A DNA stretch of 64,000 nucleotides from Rhabditoides inermis (Eukaryota > Nematoda > Chromadorea > Rhabditida > Rhabditidae), in contig CAWZYM010000285.1 in the NCBI GenBank assembly GCA_963966185.1, forward strand, positions 665,001-729,000, in the 5' to 3' direction. Each line of letters begins with the position of its first letter. The stretch's first letter is position 1. The translations under genes were made by a program, and so were the position numbers. This document shows, in pieces, positions 12,681 to 25,570 of the stretch. Under the pieces are notes generated by a model, which saw only the letters and a list, made by a program, of their open reading frames with translations, was not told the DNA's origin and searched no databases.

Positions 12681-13740
12681 AATTTGACCGCGGAGGCGCG
12701 CGGAGCGGCTGTCTATGATCGTAGGAGAGAGTAGATATTTTATAATATTATATCCGTGATAACTAATCATTGTCAACCAGCTACTGATAGAGTTTGACCG
12801 CTGAGGCGCGCGGAGCGGCTGTCTGTGATCGAAGGCGAGAGTAGAGATTTTATAATATTAGATCCATGATAACTAATCATTGTCAACCAGCTACTGATAG
12901 AGTTTGACCGCTGAGGCGCGCGGAGCGGCTGTCTGTGATCGAAGGCGAGAGTAGAGATTTTATAATATTAGATCCGTGATCACTAATCATTGTCAACCAG
13001 CTACTGATAGAGTTTGACCGCTGAGGCGCGCGGAGCGGCTGTCTGTGATCGAAGGCGAGAGTAGAGATTTTATAATATTAGATCCGTGATCACTAATCAT
13101 TGTCAACCAGCTACTGATAGAGTTTGACCGCTGAGGCGCGCGAAGCGGCTGTCTGTGATCGAAGGCGAGAGTAGAGATTTTATAATATTAGATCCGTGAT
13201 AACTAATCATTGTCAATCAGCTACTGATAGAGTTTGACCGCTGAGGCGCGCGGAGCGGCTGTCTGTGATCAAAGGCGGGAGTAGAGATTTTATAATATTA
13301 GATCCGTGATAACTAATCATTGTCAACCAGCTACTGATAGAATTTGACCGCTGAGGCGCGCGGAGCGGCTGTCTGTGATCAAAGGCGAGAGTAGATATTT
13401 TATAATATTAGATCCGTGATAACTAATCATTGTCAACCAGCTACTGATAGAATTTGACCGCTGAGGCGCGCGGAGCGGCTGTCTGTGATCAAAGGCGAGA
13501 GTAGAGATTTTATAATATTAGATCCGTGATAACTAATCATTGTCAACCAGCTACTGATAGAATTTGACCGCTGAGGCGCGCGGAGCGGCTGTCTGTGATC
13601 AAAGGCGAGAGTAGATATTATATAATATTAGATCCGTGATAACTAATCATTGTCAACCAGCTACTGATAGATTTTGACCGCGGAGGCGCGCGGAGCGGCT
13701 ATCTATGATCGTAGGCGAGAGTAGAGAATTTATGACGAGA
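12670..13740. repeat. 110-bp satellite derivative array
   Basis: About ten units spaced exactly 110 bp (starts near 12781, 12891, 13001 and so on), with the core GACCGCTGAGGCGCGCGGAGCGGC followed by TGTCTGTGATC and an AT-rich tail ending AACTAATCATTGTCAACCAG. It keeps the GC core of the 139-bp satellite but has a different tail, so it is a diverged relative. It is flanked on both sides by 139-bp type units. Confidence 0.9.
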
Positions 13741-14029
13741 AAGTGAAATATCAGAGAGTATAAGAAAATGCATATCTGTATCAGTGATCAATGTATTATT
13801 ATAATTACTGATCTACTGATAGAGTTTTAACGCGGAGGCGCGCGGAGCGTGCCGGAGCGCCTCCTATGTGCGTACGAGAGAGTGAAATATCAGAGAGTCG
13901 GAGAAAATGCTAAACAGTATCAGTGATCAATATATTATTATTTTTGATCTACTGATAGGCTTTGACCGCGGAGGTACGCGGTAGCGTGCCGGAGCGCCTT
14001 CTAGAGCAAAGAGAGAGAGAGACAGAGAC

Positions 14030-14072
<43 letters not shown>

Positions 14073-14411
14073 CGGAGAAACGGAAAGTGTAGTTTAGTTA
14101 TGACATAGTTATCACTCATATACCGATAGTCTTCGGCTGCATCTCGGAGCGCCTTCTATGAGCATAGGTAAGATAATATCAGTCGAGAAGCGAAAATTAT
14201 CAACCAGCTACTGTTAGACTGTGACACTGTTCAAACATTTGATAATACTGTAATTTGAAATTAAGGAAATACAACAAAGATCACTCTTTTTGGGAAGGCT
14301 CTGACAACAGCACTTCTAGCACAGCTCCTAATAGCACTTCCAGAGCACATATCAAGTCAATCTATATATCAATCGATAGATAATTTTCTCCTCTATTTTA
14401 TACTTATATTT

Positions 14412-14432
14412 CTAGCGCGCGAAGCGCGCTAG
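14412..14432. repeat. Perfect GC hairpin terminus, copy 3
   Basis: Same 21 bases and preceding tract as 902-922. It closes the satellite domain; the sequence beyond differs from that after copies 1 and 2, which defines the element edge. Confidence 0.6.
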
Positions 14433-14435
14433 TCC

Positions 14436-15450
14436 CCCTTGCATACTAATATTTACTATGGTGTCTGTCTGTCCTTCTTTCCGGAAGGTTATCTTTCTTC
14501 AAAATCAGTATTATCACTTCACTTCTTCTAAAAAGTTTCTTCAAAACCCCAGTACGCAAAATTCCAAATATCTCGTCAATAGCGATCTCCTAATCATAGT
14601 TATCACCTAATCTCTTAACTATGGAGAAAAATTTCAAAATACTTCAATTAGAACCAAATTTGGAGAGTAGGTGAATCGACCCAGAAAAAGTCGATAGCCG
14701 CGATACCAGCTGCCTGTGACCTCATCTTCATGCCCAAATAAGCGAATGTACCCAAAATGCACCCAAAATTCATGATCTTAGATTTCTCTAAAAATTGAAC
14801 AGAAAAAAGATTACGTATAATAGATTATAGAAACTGGTTTCCCTTTTTGAAAAGTCACCAAATATGGCGAATATGATCGACTTTTCGTACAGACGAGATA
14901 GAGGGTCCAATTTGTAAACTTAAGCTTTTATGGGCAAAAAAGCCCTTCTGTCAAAGTTTCAGATCGATCGGACTTTGTCTTCATACAGTATTAGACATTT
15001 TCTGAGCGCGCGTTACTTGCTGGGGTGGGTCGCGCCCACCGGATTGCTCGCTACCAGCCGCCAGGTCAACCGATCGATATCGAATAGTTGGCATTCGCAA
15101 TCACTGACCCATATCCACTCAGTTGTGTCTTTTTTTGATAGGAATATGTCTAAATATAACAAGAATGAATTGAGTCAGTGGAAAAAAACAAAATTTTTAT
15201 CTTCAACGATTAACTTTGACAAAACGAAACGTTGAAGGTTGAAAGTTAAGTAAAATGTTTCTAGACGTCAATATATAGTGTTTTCTAACGATCAAATCAA
15301 CCTCAAACTGTTTCAAACTCCTTCACACGTGCGCACAACGTGTTAGGGCGCGCAAGCCGGCTTCTTTTCTCGAAGTCATTGTAGACGTAATATAGAACTA
15401 TGTACTGTATATTTTTTTCAGTTGAAAGTAAGTTTTGAGTTTATTACCTG
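14436..15450. other. Non-coding, repeat-derived sequence
   Basis: About 1 kb with no supported gene. It opens with GTCTGTCTGTCC, similar to the start of other repeat bodies here, and contains short GC-rich patches near 15,003-15,060 and 15,325-15,375. The longest frame (14,930-15,235) has no recognisable domain, splice structure or compositional support. Confidence 0.5.
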
Positions 15451-15654
15451 TACTCTTGTACATATTCAGCCTGAAATTCCGCTTTTCGATGCAGTAGAGT
15501 GTCGAGTGGAAGTGAGGTGAGGTGAGAATCGAGTCATTTGGCAAGCACAGGCGATCAAATTATATTTTCAGAACGTGAGAGAGTAGACAGTAGGGAAAGA
15601 AGACAGTAGATAAGAGATTAGTACTTTCTGTTTAAAAAGTTTATACATGACTTC

Positions 15655-15773
15655 ATAACTGTCTCTCGAAGTCGCAGTGACTACTTCAGATGTGAGAGTA
15701 GAAGAGTAGACAAAAGGTAACATAGTACTTTTTCTAGAATGTTGTTGTCACCGCTGCGAAGACTTGAGATTGG

Positions 15774-15824
<51 letters not shown>

Positions 15825-16320
15825 GAGGAGGAGGAGGAGGAGGAGGAGGAGGAGGAGAAAGGAGGGAGAATAGGCATAACTGTCTCTCCATAGTCGCAGT
15901 GACTGCTGCAGACGTGAGAGTAGAAGAGTAGATAGAAGGTGCCATAGTACTGTCTCTAGAAAATTGTTGTCACCGACGCGGAGACGTGAGAATAGACAAG
16001 AGAGAGAAAGATGGGGGAGAGAGAGAGAAGGTAGGAGAGAGAAAAGAGGAGAGAGAAGGGAGAGTAGACATAACTGTCTTTCGAAAGTCGCAGTGATAGT
16101 GATTACTGCAGATGTGAAAGTAAGAGTGGAAGAGGTGACGAAAGGTGGAAGTAGACAGAAGAAAACATAGTAATGTCTCTAGAAAGTTTTTGTCACATTG
16201 AAAGAAAAAGATGCAGTAGACAAACAAGAGCATATGTAGTATTAGTATTGTCTCTAGAAAGTTGACAGTAGAGTAGACAATAGAGAATATAATACCGTTT
16301 CTAGAGAACATAATACTGAG
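15655..16320. repeat. ~200-bp tandem repeat with internal GA tracts
   Basis: Three or more units begin near 15,661, 15,882 and 16,076. Each has GTCGCAGTGA, a GAGAGTAGAAGAGTAGA-like purine stretch, CATAGTA, CTAGAA and TTGTCAC, and the first two run into (GA)n/(GGA)n. A purine-only stretch with (GA)n follows to about 16,500. Confidence 0.75.
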
Positions 16321-16443
16321 AGAGAAAGAGAAAGAGAGAAAGAGATAGGGAGACAGTGGTAGAGGGAGAAGAGAGAGAGGAGAGATAGGGGAGAGTAGAA
16401 CTGTGTTGAGGGGAAAGAGAGAGAGAAAGAGAGAAAGAGAGAA

Positions 16444-16488
<45 letters not shown>

Positions 16489-16678
16489 GGGGGAAGGAGG
16501 AGGGAGATAGGATGGAAAGTAGACAGAACAGTGTAAAGGATAAAGAGATGGGGCGGTGTACATCTGTGAAACATAAAATAGGTGAAAAAGAAGTAGGAGA
16601 GATAGTTAGAAAAGACAAAAAATTAAGCTACATATACAAAATACGAAGAACTTGAACACTTCAACTACAACCCTTGCG

Positions 16679-16860
16679 TGTATAGTTCTATGCTCGCAAT
16701 AAGTTGCGCGCGGTGGGGTAGATCAGAGGGAGACGGAGAGTCAGCTCTTGGCAATAGTGCGCAAAACAAGAGAGACAGACGGTTATGGCACCGTATTTCG
16801 AACTGCAAGCGAGGTAGATCGAAAACTATCGATCTGGCGCAGAGTATATGTTACTTCGCA
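16679..16860 (+). repeat. Interspersed repeat, copy 1
   Basis: Recurs in reverse orientation at about 50,150-50,320 inside the serine protease gene. Shared marks are TTGCGCGCGGTGGGGTAGATC and GCAAGCGAGGTAGATCGAAAA. The body is diverged and the ends are unclear. It leads into the hairpin terminus at 16,942. Confidence 0.75.
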
Positions 16861-16941
16861 AGAGTCATTGGAGAGCAATCAACTATCAAACATGCAAAAC
16901 GAACTATTCTTCTATTTTCTTTTTCGTATACCTAGTGCGTA

Positions 16942-16969
16942 GGCGCGCGACAGCGCGCCGGAGCGCTAG
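16942..16969 (+). mobile_element. Helitron-like 3' terminus
   Basis: GGCGCGC and GCGCGCC arms around GACA, six bases, then CTAG and a T. Hairpin, short gap and CTRR followed by T is the textbook Helitron 3' end. No Rep/helicase coding region is seen, so this would be a non-autonomous copy. The region from about 16,679 is probably its right part. Confidence 0.55.
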
Positions 16970-16974
16970 TCGCC

Positions 16975-18279
16975 TTCTATCGATTGCATGATTGCTACAC
17001 GTCAAACGTTTATCGAATCGAGTTCTACATCTGCATTTCTACTATCCAGGAGACCATAACTTCTTCTTAGTCATGCGGATGTTGAGGGTCTAAGAGCTTT
17101 CCTGCTGCAAGAGCACGTCGATTGGTTGATCCGTTGCTAATCCGTGTTTGACGTTCAATTGCAGTTTAGCAAGATTTGTAGCAAGACTCCTCCACCTTGT
17201 CGGCCAGATGAAATAACGTCGCCACTCCTATACCGACCGCCGACTTCATACATTGCGGCGCACCTTGTCGGGGTTCCTGTTGTACTCTCGGATTCACCTG
17301 TCTAGAAAATCCACCAACATTTTGAAGGAAGACAATGTCGTCTTCGTTTTGGTTGATGCGCGCGATTGCGTAGACTAGCCACTAGCCAGTCGACAATCGA
17401 TGCCACGTCGCTCTTCCTTGTTGTCGTCCAGATTGAGTGTGGAATGGATGGACGAGTAGATCACATTGAACGTGTCTGAAACGTTTCTGATCAGAGGCGT
17501 CATTTGTATTTCATGGACGGAACAGTTTGAAATGTTGGTAAGATTTGCAGCATTTTTAATTTCAAATTGCCTTTAGAAAATATCAGATTCGAACAAGGTC
17601 AAATGAAGATTGGTTTGCAGTAAATCTGTCTGCCAATTTCAGTTCATATTCTGTACCCTGTTCCCTGTACGACCTACGACTCGAGTGTTTCTGATGAGGC
17701 AAACACTATGTCTGCATTTGAGTATTTTCACTTGCATTCGCAAAGAGACACTATAGCGACTCACACAACATGAACTGGATGATTGGATGATTCGCGGGCG
17801 TTCCAAAACATTCATGCGAGCATTCACGCACCACAAGACGAAGGTCGACGCGATTCTGCGACAAGTGACGATCATCAAAAATCCACTCACCCATCCACCA
17901 CACAGTGCACGTAGCGATTGCCGTTTCCGTATTATGCTTGGTAAACAAACGGTATTTGTTCAGAGAACATCCCGAAGGATCGGCCCTACTCTCGAATCAG
18001 GCACAGCGTCTAGACAATGCCTAGAACGCATAATTTCCAATAGTTTTGAAAATTGGAAAACCAAGCACAATACTTGTATTTTAAAAATTTATCTGACACA
18101 AAATACGTTAATTACCATTTTCACAAAATAACCAATCAAACGAAAACCAATATTTTTCTCTCACCACATTTCTCAATGTACAAATATGATCGCGCCAACA
18201 ATAACAATAGAGGATAAGAAAGATCAATGACGGAAACCGGAGTCGAAAGAAACAGTCTACAAGGGGCGCTCTGTCCATC
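16975..18279. other. Intergenic, possible decayed coding relic
   Basis: About 1.3 kb before the CDK11 stop. On the minus strand at about 17,130-17,530 two stop-bounded stretches have coding-like composition, one near 17,380-17,510 and one near 17,150-17,370, but they are in different frames and resemble nothing I recognise. The rest shows no signal apart from CDK11 3' flank. Confidence 0.3.
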
Positions 18280-21200
18280 TCAGAAGCGCAAGTTGAATCC
18301 TCCCTGGTGTTGGTGGGGCTTGACGTTGAGTTGATTGAGGAGCTGCGCAGAGGCGGGGTCGAGGTTCGGGGCGGGGCGAGCCGGGGCAGCACGCTCCGCC
18401 TGCGGGCGAGCCTGGAAAGAACATTGCCTACTATGCGAGATAGTGCGCCAAGGGGCAGCTAATCCGGGTCATTGAACTGGTCAAAACTAACACAACACAT
18501 CACATTCCTGCTACTTCCTACCCACGTTCATTTACATATAGTGTAGTGTTCAACAGCTCAACACGATTAGACAAGAGCAAACATGAGTGAATATGGTAGT
18601 GAACAGAAACATAAAACATCCAGTTTTCATTCGACTCACCGGCGCCTGCTTGCTGAGCTCGGACTTTGCCGGCCACGTGGGGAAGAGATGCTCGGGAGTG
18701 GGGTTAGGAGGGGTGGTGAACCAAGAGTCCTCCAACGCATCCGCAGCTGACACACGACGCTCAGGGTCATACGTGAGGAACCTGCAACGCATGGATGCAA
18801 GACTGTAGTCAAAACTCTATCATGAGAGGGGGGGGGGAAGAGAACCCACTTCTTGAGCAGTCCAAAGCCGGGCTCATTGAGCACCTCCGCTGGGAAGTGC
18901 TTCCGCAGCTGCATGAACCTGCAAAGACGGTGTGAATCTAGCCCACATACTCAGTGGAGCCAATAAAAACACACAACAACCAATCCACTCCTAAACGAAC
19001 AGGCATGTCTAGATCTATAGCCTTCCCAAGGACCTCCCCCCTGTCTATACCTGCCCCCCTCACTTGTGTTGCTGGAAGGTGAACTGCTTCGGGCCGGGCA
19101 GCTCCGTGTATCCCGGCCAGATGTCGTTGTGCGGCGTGCCCAGCTCCTGCCACACAACAACAATACTGTGTATTCACGAAAGGAATTGTCAACTCACACG
19201 GTTCATTAAAAATTGCCAAGTAAACCATTTCTAATATATACTACGAAACACATTTTTCCCAATGTTACAAAATCATCTGATGAAATATTCAAAAATTCTT
19301 ATAGACTAGAGACATATGAAATGGTTGGATGAAAAAGATGGCACTCACGAGGAATATCTTGTTGACCTGGTCGAACTCGCCCTTTCCGGGGAACAGCGGC
19401 TTGAGCAGAATGAACTCGGCCATGATACACCCGATAGACCACATGTCCACCGCCGTAGAGTACTTCTGCAAGTGACACGGTGGGGGATACAGTATATCAT
19501 TGCAAATCGGGAATCAAGCTCATGGCAAGAACGATACATTATTATCCATTTCTCCTGTGCAATAATCAATCGCGTGTTCGCGTGTGAAACGTATTTTCGT
19601 ATAAACCATTATGGTCACCATACAACCTTTGTCAACAACTCCCCACCCACCTTGACTCCAAGGAGCAGCTCGGGCGCCCTGTACCACAGTGTCACCACCA
19701 CACTCGTGTATGGCTTCAGAGGGGAGCCGTACTCGCGAGCCAGACCGAAATCCGCGATCTGCAAAGAAGTGGAATTGAGATACAGTCAATGATTACTGAG
19801 TGTGTTCAAAGAAATTTCGCATGAAATATATGTTACCATCAAACGCTGAATGTCGAAAAGCACCGCTAACATCAACATTCTCTTTCGAAAAGTACACGAG
19901 TAAAGAGGAGTGGTTTGTTTTGATCTAATTCAACAAAAGCACATGCATAAAATCTCTTCGCAGCTGACTAAAATTTCAAAACAAACCTGCTCTTTCGAAC
20001 GATGTTTTAAAACTCTAATTGTTTTCTTGTTAGCATGTTGAGTTCAGGTATTCAGGATACTGTTAATCCCAACAAGTAACTTGCAACAAAATGTATGACA
20101 CGATTATAGTGCATACTATATTTTTCATCGATCAGAAAGAGCAGGTTTGTTTTGAAATTTTAGTCAGCTGCGAAGAGATTTTATGCATGTGCTTTTGTTG
20201 AATTAGATCAAAACAAACCACTCCTCTTTACTCGTGTACTTTTCGAAAGAGAATGGATGTCCTTTTCTCAAATTTCGAAGAAATTGTTTTTCAGGTTGAT
20301 GTGCCGAACATGTTATGTATACATATTCGAAACTTTAGAAAACGTATCCTGAATATGGAAACGCACTGCTTTGTCGAATCGCTCGTGCGCCTGCCAATGC
20401 CAGTCTCTCATTGACACGCGCTATTTCGCGTCTCTCTCTCTTACCCACTCACTCCGCTCCGCACACTCCCCTCCCCCCACAGTTTTCGCGCCAAAACTGG
20501 GGCGGTGGCCTGGACGGCGAGCCGACACGAGAGTGGGTGAACGAAGGGCGGGGCATGCGCTCAGCCAATCAGAGTGCGCACGCAAGAGAGCCGAGCGACC
20601 AATGAGCGCAAAGTGCAGTGGGCGGAGCTTACGTGATGCACACCGTCGTCGCCGCCGCCGCCGCCGCCGTCGTAAACACGTTTAGTGGCAAAGCGGGAGA
20701 GAGCAAGAGAGGGCGGTTTTTGGATGCCGCAACCGATATTGGTTTCACGAATCATACTCATAGGTCTTACAAAGTGATATTCTAACAAATAACGCACACT
20801 AATTAAGTATATTGTATTAGAATAGAGAAATCGTGTGTGCCTTGGGAGTGGCGTGTTGCGCGCGTCACAGCTCAAAACAAACGGGCGCCGCTGCGCGCCG
20901 CCCCTAATTTGAATGTGTTCTGAGCTTCACCCTCACCTGTCACAATTTCTAATTAGTGCAGTGCAATGTTCACGATAACTCGAACACTCCTTTCCTGCAT
21001 CACTATTCCACTACCACGATTCCTACATACTCCCTAATACTCCAGGATCTATCGCCACGCCCACCCGTACACGTAGCTCATAGCTGAGCAGGCTGCTTCG
21101 CTTCTCCCTTTCGAATGTGTTTTCTCTCTTGTCACTCACGATTCACGAACCACCCGCACTTTGAACACTCCCTCGCCGCATGTTTTGTCTTAGTCAACCT

Positions 21201-24200
21201 ATCCTAATTATCACTCCTCTCAATACTGCAATACTACTACTCTCTCTATTCCAGGATCTTTCGCCACTCGCCCACCCACATCCACCCACCTTGAGCACTC
21301 CCTCGTGGCTGAGCAGGAGGTTGCTGGTCTTGAGGTCCCTGTGCAGGATCCATTTGTCGTGCATGTACTGCATCCCGCGCAGCAGCTGCAGCAGCAGCGT
21401 CTTCTGCTGCCCTGCAATCCACTCACACAGTGACACTCGACAAATATGTTGCAGACATGGTGTGTATTGCCTAATACACATGTTTTATAATCCTGGGCTC
21501 TTTTCTTGTCTAAAAATAATATTCCCCCTCTCTTTCAGACTACAATAACCTGATCTCTGCACTACCTATCTGAAACAAATGCGCCCCGCGATACCGTATA
21601 CCCCACCCACCGGTGGTGAACTTCTTCCCCCGCTGCTTGATCATGTCCATGAGGCTCTTCATGTCGTGTTCCACGTACTCCATCACCAGAAAGATCTTGT
21701 CCATCGAAGACCCCACCACAATCTCGCGAACCTGAATGAGAGACGTCAGAATGCAATGCTGCAGCTGTTCTGTTCCTGTCGTCAAAAATGTTTTAATTAG
21801 AAAATATGGTAATAAAAACACTATATATGTGCATAGTGCATTGCTGGCCTTCACGAACCAGAAAATGCGTTCTCGACTGAGAGAGGTTAAACAGACGACC
21901 CACGTTGACAATGTTCCTGTGTCCGGCGCACTTGAGGAGCATGTTCACCTCCCGCAGCGAGGTGATCGGGAAGCCGTCCTTCTCCTTCTCCATCTTTAGA
22001 CGCTTCAGCGCGTACACGTCATCTGAATATTTTAGTTTCCGTGATGAAATTTAAAAGAGCACATTATTAGATTTCCATGATCAAAATGCAGTATAACGAA
22101 CCCATGAAACCTATTCCCAATTCATAGACAAATTAAGCGACATTTGTCAGTTGCAATTTTAGTTGATAACATTTAAGAGAAATCGAAAGAAAAGCAACGT
22201 AATATTACTTGTCTACTATCAAAAAACAATATTGCAAAAGCATGAAACATACTCTGTACGGTTGTACGGAAACCAGTCCTCTCAAAAACTTCTCAAACTC
22301 AGAACCCCCACCCCCGCTCACCCGTCTTCTTCTCCTTGGCTCTGTAGACGACGCCGAATGTGCCCTCCTCAATGCGGTTCATGCAGTCGTACTCGTTCAC
22401 CGTCCTGCAATATCTCGTTCTCTCTCTGTCTCTCTCCCCCTCTCTCTTCTCTCTCCCTTCCCTCTCCTTCTCTCCTACGCTCCAACCTCCTCTCTCTCAT
22501 CCTCCCCCTCTGTCTCGCTCACCCTCCCTCACTCCCTCCTCTCTCCCACTATCTCCCTCCTCTCTCTCTCCCTCACCCACCTGCATCCACTCAGTCCGGG
22601 GAAGTACACAGGCAGCTGGGCGATGAGCTTCTTCTGGTGCGCCGTCGACTTGCGGCCCAGCGTGTCCGGCGAGAGCTGAAATAGAAATTCGAATCAAAAC
22701 AGATGATTGCACCATGCCACAGACAATACGTTTCTCATAATAACAAACATTGACGCAAACCAAGTAATTACAATTCGGTGAATTCTTAAACAGCATCTTG
22801 CACGCACCCGTCCCTTCTGCTCGTCGGTCAGCTCTTCATAGGGCACATTGGTGAGATCCTCCTCCTCTTCCTCCACCGGCCCCTCTTCCTCAGCTATCTC
22901 CGCTGCTAGGTCCACGTCCACGCGACCTGCCAGGGGGTGCGGCGCATCGTCAATGTCAGAGCCTGCAAGGCAATGCTATATTGACTGACACGACTGACTG
23001 ACTGCAAATGATCAATGTACTATTTACGAAACTGCGAAAATACGCTACAATGCAAATAATAAATATAGTATCTGAACATTGCGATAATTTGAGATGCGCA
23101 TCGGTTGACACAAATCACAAATCAGTAAAACCCATTGAAATCGGGCAATTATTTGATTTGGACCAAATACGTCACACCCAAACAAACTTGATGGTAGAGT
23201 TGGCCATCAATTCCAAATCCTTTTCCGAAACATAAAATATTAATAGCTCAGTACTAAATTAAATACACTACACTGACCCCAATACCCATCCCACCATAGT
23301 CCGAGTGCACGGGCGAGTCTCCAATGATGGGCGACAGTGGCTCGTCGTCTGGCTCGCCCTCACCCTCTGGGCTGCTCTCGAACTTACTGTACTTCTTCGG
23401 CTGCTGGTCCGGACGAGGCTTCGACTCTGCAGGACATATCTCACTCACACAGCCTCCTCCCTCTTTCTCTCTCGCTCGCTCCCTCTCTCTCCTCCATCCC
23501 TCTCTACTCTCTCTCTCTCCCTCCCTCTCTCTCCCTCTCTCTCCACCCACCCTCGTCAATATCCGACAGCGCCTGGTCGACGTCCAGCTGTTCCATCGTG
23601 TCCATCGGCTCTTCCTTGGGCGACTTCCCCTCCCTCTCCTCACCCTCTTCCACATCCAGAAGAGCCAGCTTCGATTCCACTGCAAAGAAAGACATTACAA
23701 CTTTTTTTAGATATTGAAATTTGGAAATTTGAAACAAGTTGTTCATTTCGTTTTCTTCTTCTTGCACATGACAAAAAATACGCAACACATCCCCGTGAAA
23801 ATGACAGCGGAACATAATACAACAATCTGCATCCGGAATAATGACGAGCGATAAAATCGACCACACACCCTCCTTCTTGGGCTCCCTGTCTCTGTCGCTG
23901 TCCTTCTTGGGTCGGTTGGAGGAGGTGGAGGAGGCGGAAGAGGGCGCGGGGCGCTTCGCGTCGCGAGGCGAACGGGAACGCGTGCGGCTGCTGCAAGACG
24001 GGGAACATGGAGAAATAGGTTTCATAATTGATTCAAAATAACGCTATGATACAGGCGACAATGCCACATTGTTTGAACCTTGTTCAACACCAACACACAC
24101 ATAAAAAAATAGAATGCGAATGAGCGAATGAGAAAGTAATTAATTGCTCGTCTCGTCTCGTCACATGCCGTCTGAATGGAATGCCGCCCACCTCCTCTTC

Positions 24201-25313
24201 CTCTCTCGCCGCTCGTCCTTCCTCTCGTCCCGCCGCCTCTCTCTCTCCGGGTGCCGGTCCAAGCGGTCCCGGATGTCGCGCGGCTTACCACGAGAATCCT
24301 GCAAGATGGAATTCCGATACCTCGGGGGATGTACTTTACTAACGGAAAACACTGTATAAATAATATAGATACATCATCACTCACCACTCGTCGTCTGTCG
24401 TCGCGCTCCCTGTCCTTGTCGCGTCTGTCGCGGTCTGAGCGATCGCCGCGCTCTCAAAAGTTGAGGTATTATCCAGAATCGCATACGCACTTCGCAAACA
24501 GGACCGCTGTGAGAATAGTTATGGTGTGTGACACGTAAAAATGAATTCAAATAAGTTTCACATATGTAATAAGATTCATGATCTTCGAATAATCGGCAAT
24601 ACATGCTTTTTCAGTTCATGTCGTAACACCCACCTGACGAGTCGTACCGTATGCGCGGGTGTTTGTCCTTCTCGCGGCGATCGTCCCGTGACTGCGACGA
24701 CGACTTGTGCGACTTCTACAAATAGAAAAACATTATAAATAATCAATAATTATTCGGTATCGCATTGAGTGATCATAACTCAAACATCAATATATATAAT
24801 ATAAATAATGAAAATCAGAATTAATAGACGAAAAACTCACGTGGTCCTTGGGTTGTATGGTGAACATCTCCTCGTCGTCGCTCTCCGTCTTCTTGTCCCT
24901 CTTCTTCTCCTTCTCGCGCTTCTCGATCAGCTTCCGCCGCAATCGGTCCTCCTCCGTTTCTGAAATATAGAAGGGCTGAAAGCAAACTATTATAACCATA
25001 ACATTGAATGTATAGCACTAGAATAACACAACAACGTACCGTGGTGTTTCCTGTCCTTCTTGTGTTTGTGATGCTTCTTCTTGTGATGGTGACGCTCCGA
25101 GTCGTCTTCCGAGCTCGACTGGTTGAACACGGCGTGCGGGCGGGAGGCTACACACATGATATAAAATAAAAACATATCAATAAACTCACCCTCGTCCTGC
25201 TTGGGAGCGGAAGTGGCGGTAGGGCTGCGGCTGCGAGTCGGGCCGCGCTCCTCTCCACTGTCAGACATCACCTCACCGTCCGAGCTGGGAGGATCCAACG
25301 CCGATTTCACCAT
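18280..25313 (-). CDS. cdk-11: Cyclin-dependent kinase 11 (PITSLRE kinase)
   Basis: Nuclear Ser/Thr kinase that, with L-type cyclins, phosphorylates RNA polymerase II and splicing factors. Predicted 778 aa, close to human CDK11B. The N-terminal ~400 residues are RD/RE/KE-rich low complexity; the kinase domain follows, with GTFGVVY loop (~residue 427), ALK lysine (448), the diagnostic PITSLRE helix (460-466), HRDLKTSN (545) and ADFG (565). The C-terminus ends GGFNLRF, as in the family. Exons (5' to 3'): 25190-25313, 25040-25147, 24841-24959, 24634-24715, 24385-24452, 24192-24298, 23869-23990, 23551-23679, 23295-23426, 22808-22962, 22581-22675, 22322-22404, 21904-22022, 21611-21731, 21290-21411, 19651-19758, 19349-19465, 19064-19146, 18850-18918, 18640-18781, 18280-18411. 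All phases join. The 1.5-kb intron 15 hosts a mobile element (19,878-20,907). Confidence 0.95.
19878..20907 (+). mobile_element. Fold-back Helitron-like element, copy A1
   Basis: 1,030 bp, nearly identical to 51,613-52,646 but in a different flank. It starts TTCTCTTTCGAAAAG; bases 19,878-19,996 are the exact reverse complement of 20,135-20,253 (119-bp arms, 138-bp loop). A non-coding body with a (CCG)n patch follows, ending in a GC hairpin (GGGCGCCGC/GCGCCGCCC, one mismatch) and CTAA. The preceding base is A and the following base T, with no target duplication. It lies in CDK11 intron 15, antisense to the gene. No transposase is encoded. Confidence 0.85.
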
Positions 25314-25570
25314 CGTGAAATGAACAATTTCATAAAAGGATAGTTTGCAACAAACAGAAAACAACAAAAAACAGACAGAGAGGTTTTAGTTTGAATAAAC
25401 GACGCGCGGGAATTTCGCAAAAAAAAACGTCGCTTTGTGCTAGGTATAGTGTAGCACGAATGCGCACAATTTTCTCGGCGCGAAAGTGTCTTTCGAAATC
25501 GCTGCTCGTTTTGTTTCCACGTTTGTTTATTTTGTTTATCCTTTAGTTTGTCGTATTGTTGTTGTTTCAT
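25314..25570. promoter_or_regulatory. Divergent promoter, CDK11 / TAF1B
   Basis: 257 bp separate the two start codons, which read away from each other. No TATA box is evident. On the + side TTTATCCTTTAG at about 25,531-25,543 could serve as a trans-splice or 5'-UTR acceptor for TAF1B. Shared control of two housekeeping genes is inferred from layout only. Confidence 0.5.

Noticed and set aside
22360..23817. Plus-strand frames opposite CDK11 exons
   Set aside because: They are antisense shadows over CT-rich introns; the minus-strand exons carry the kinase motifs and consistent phases.
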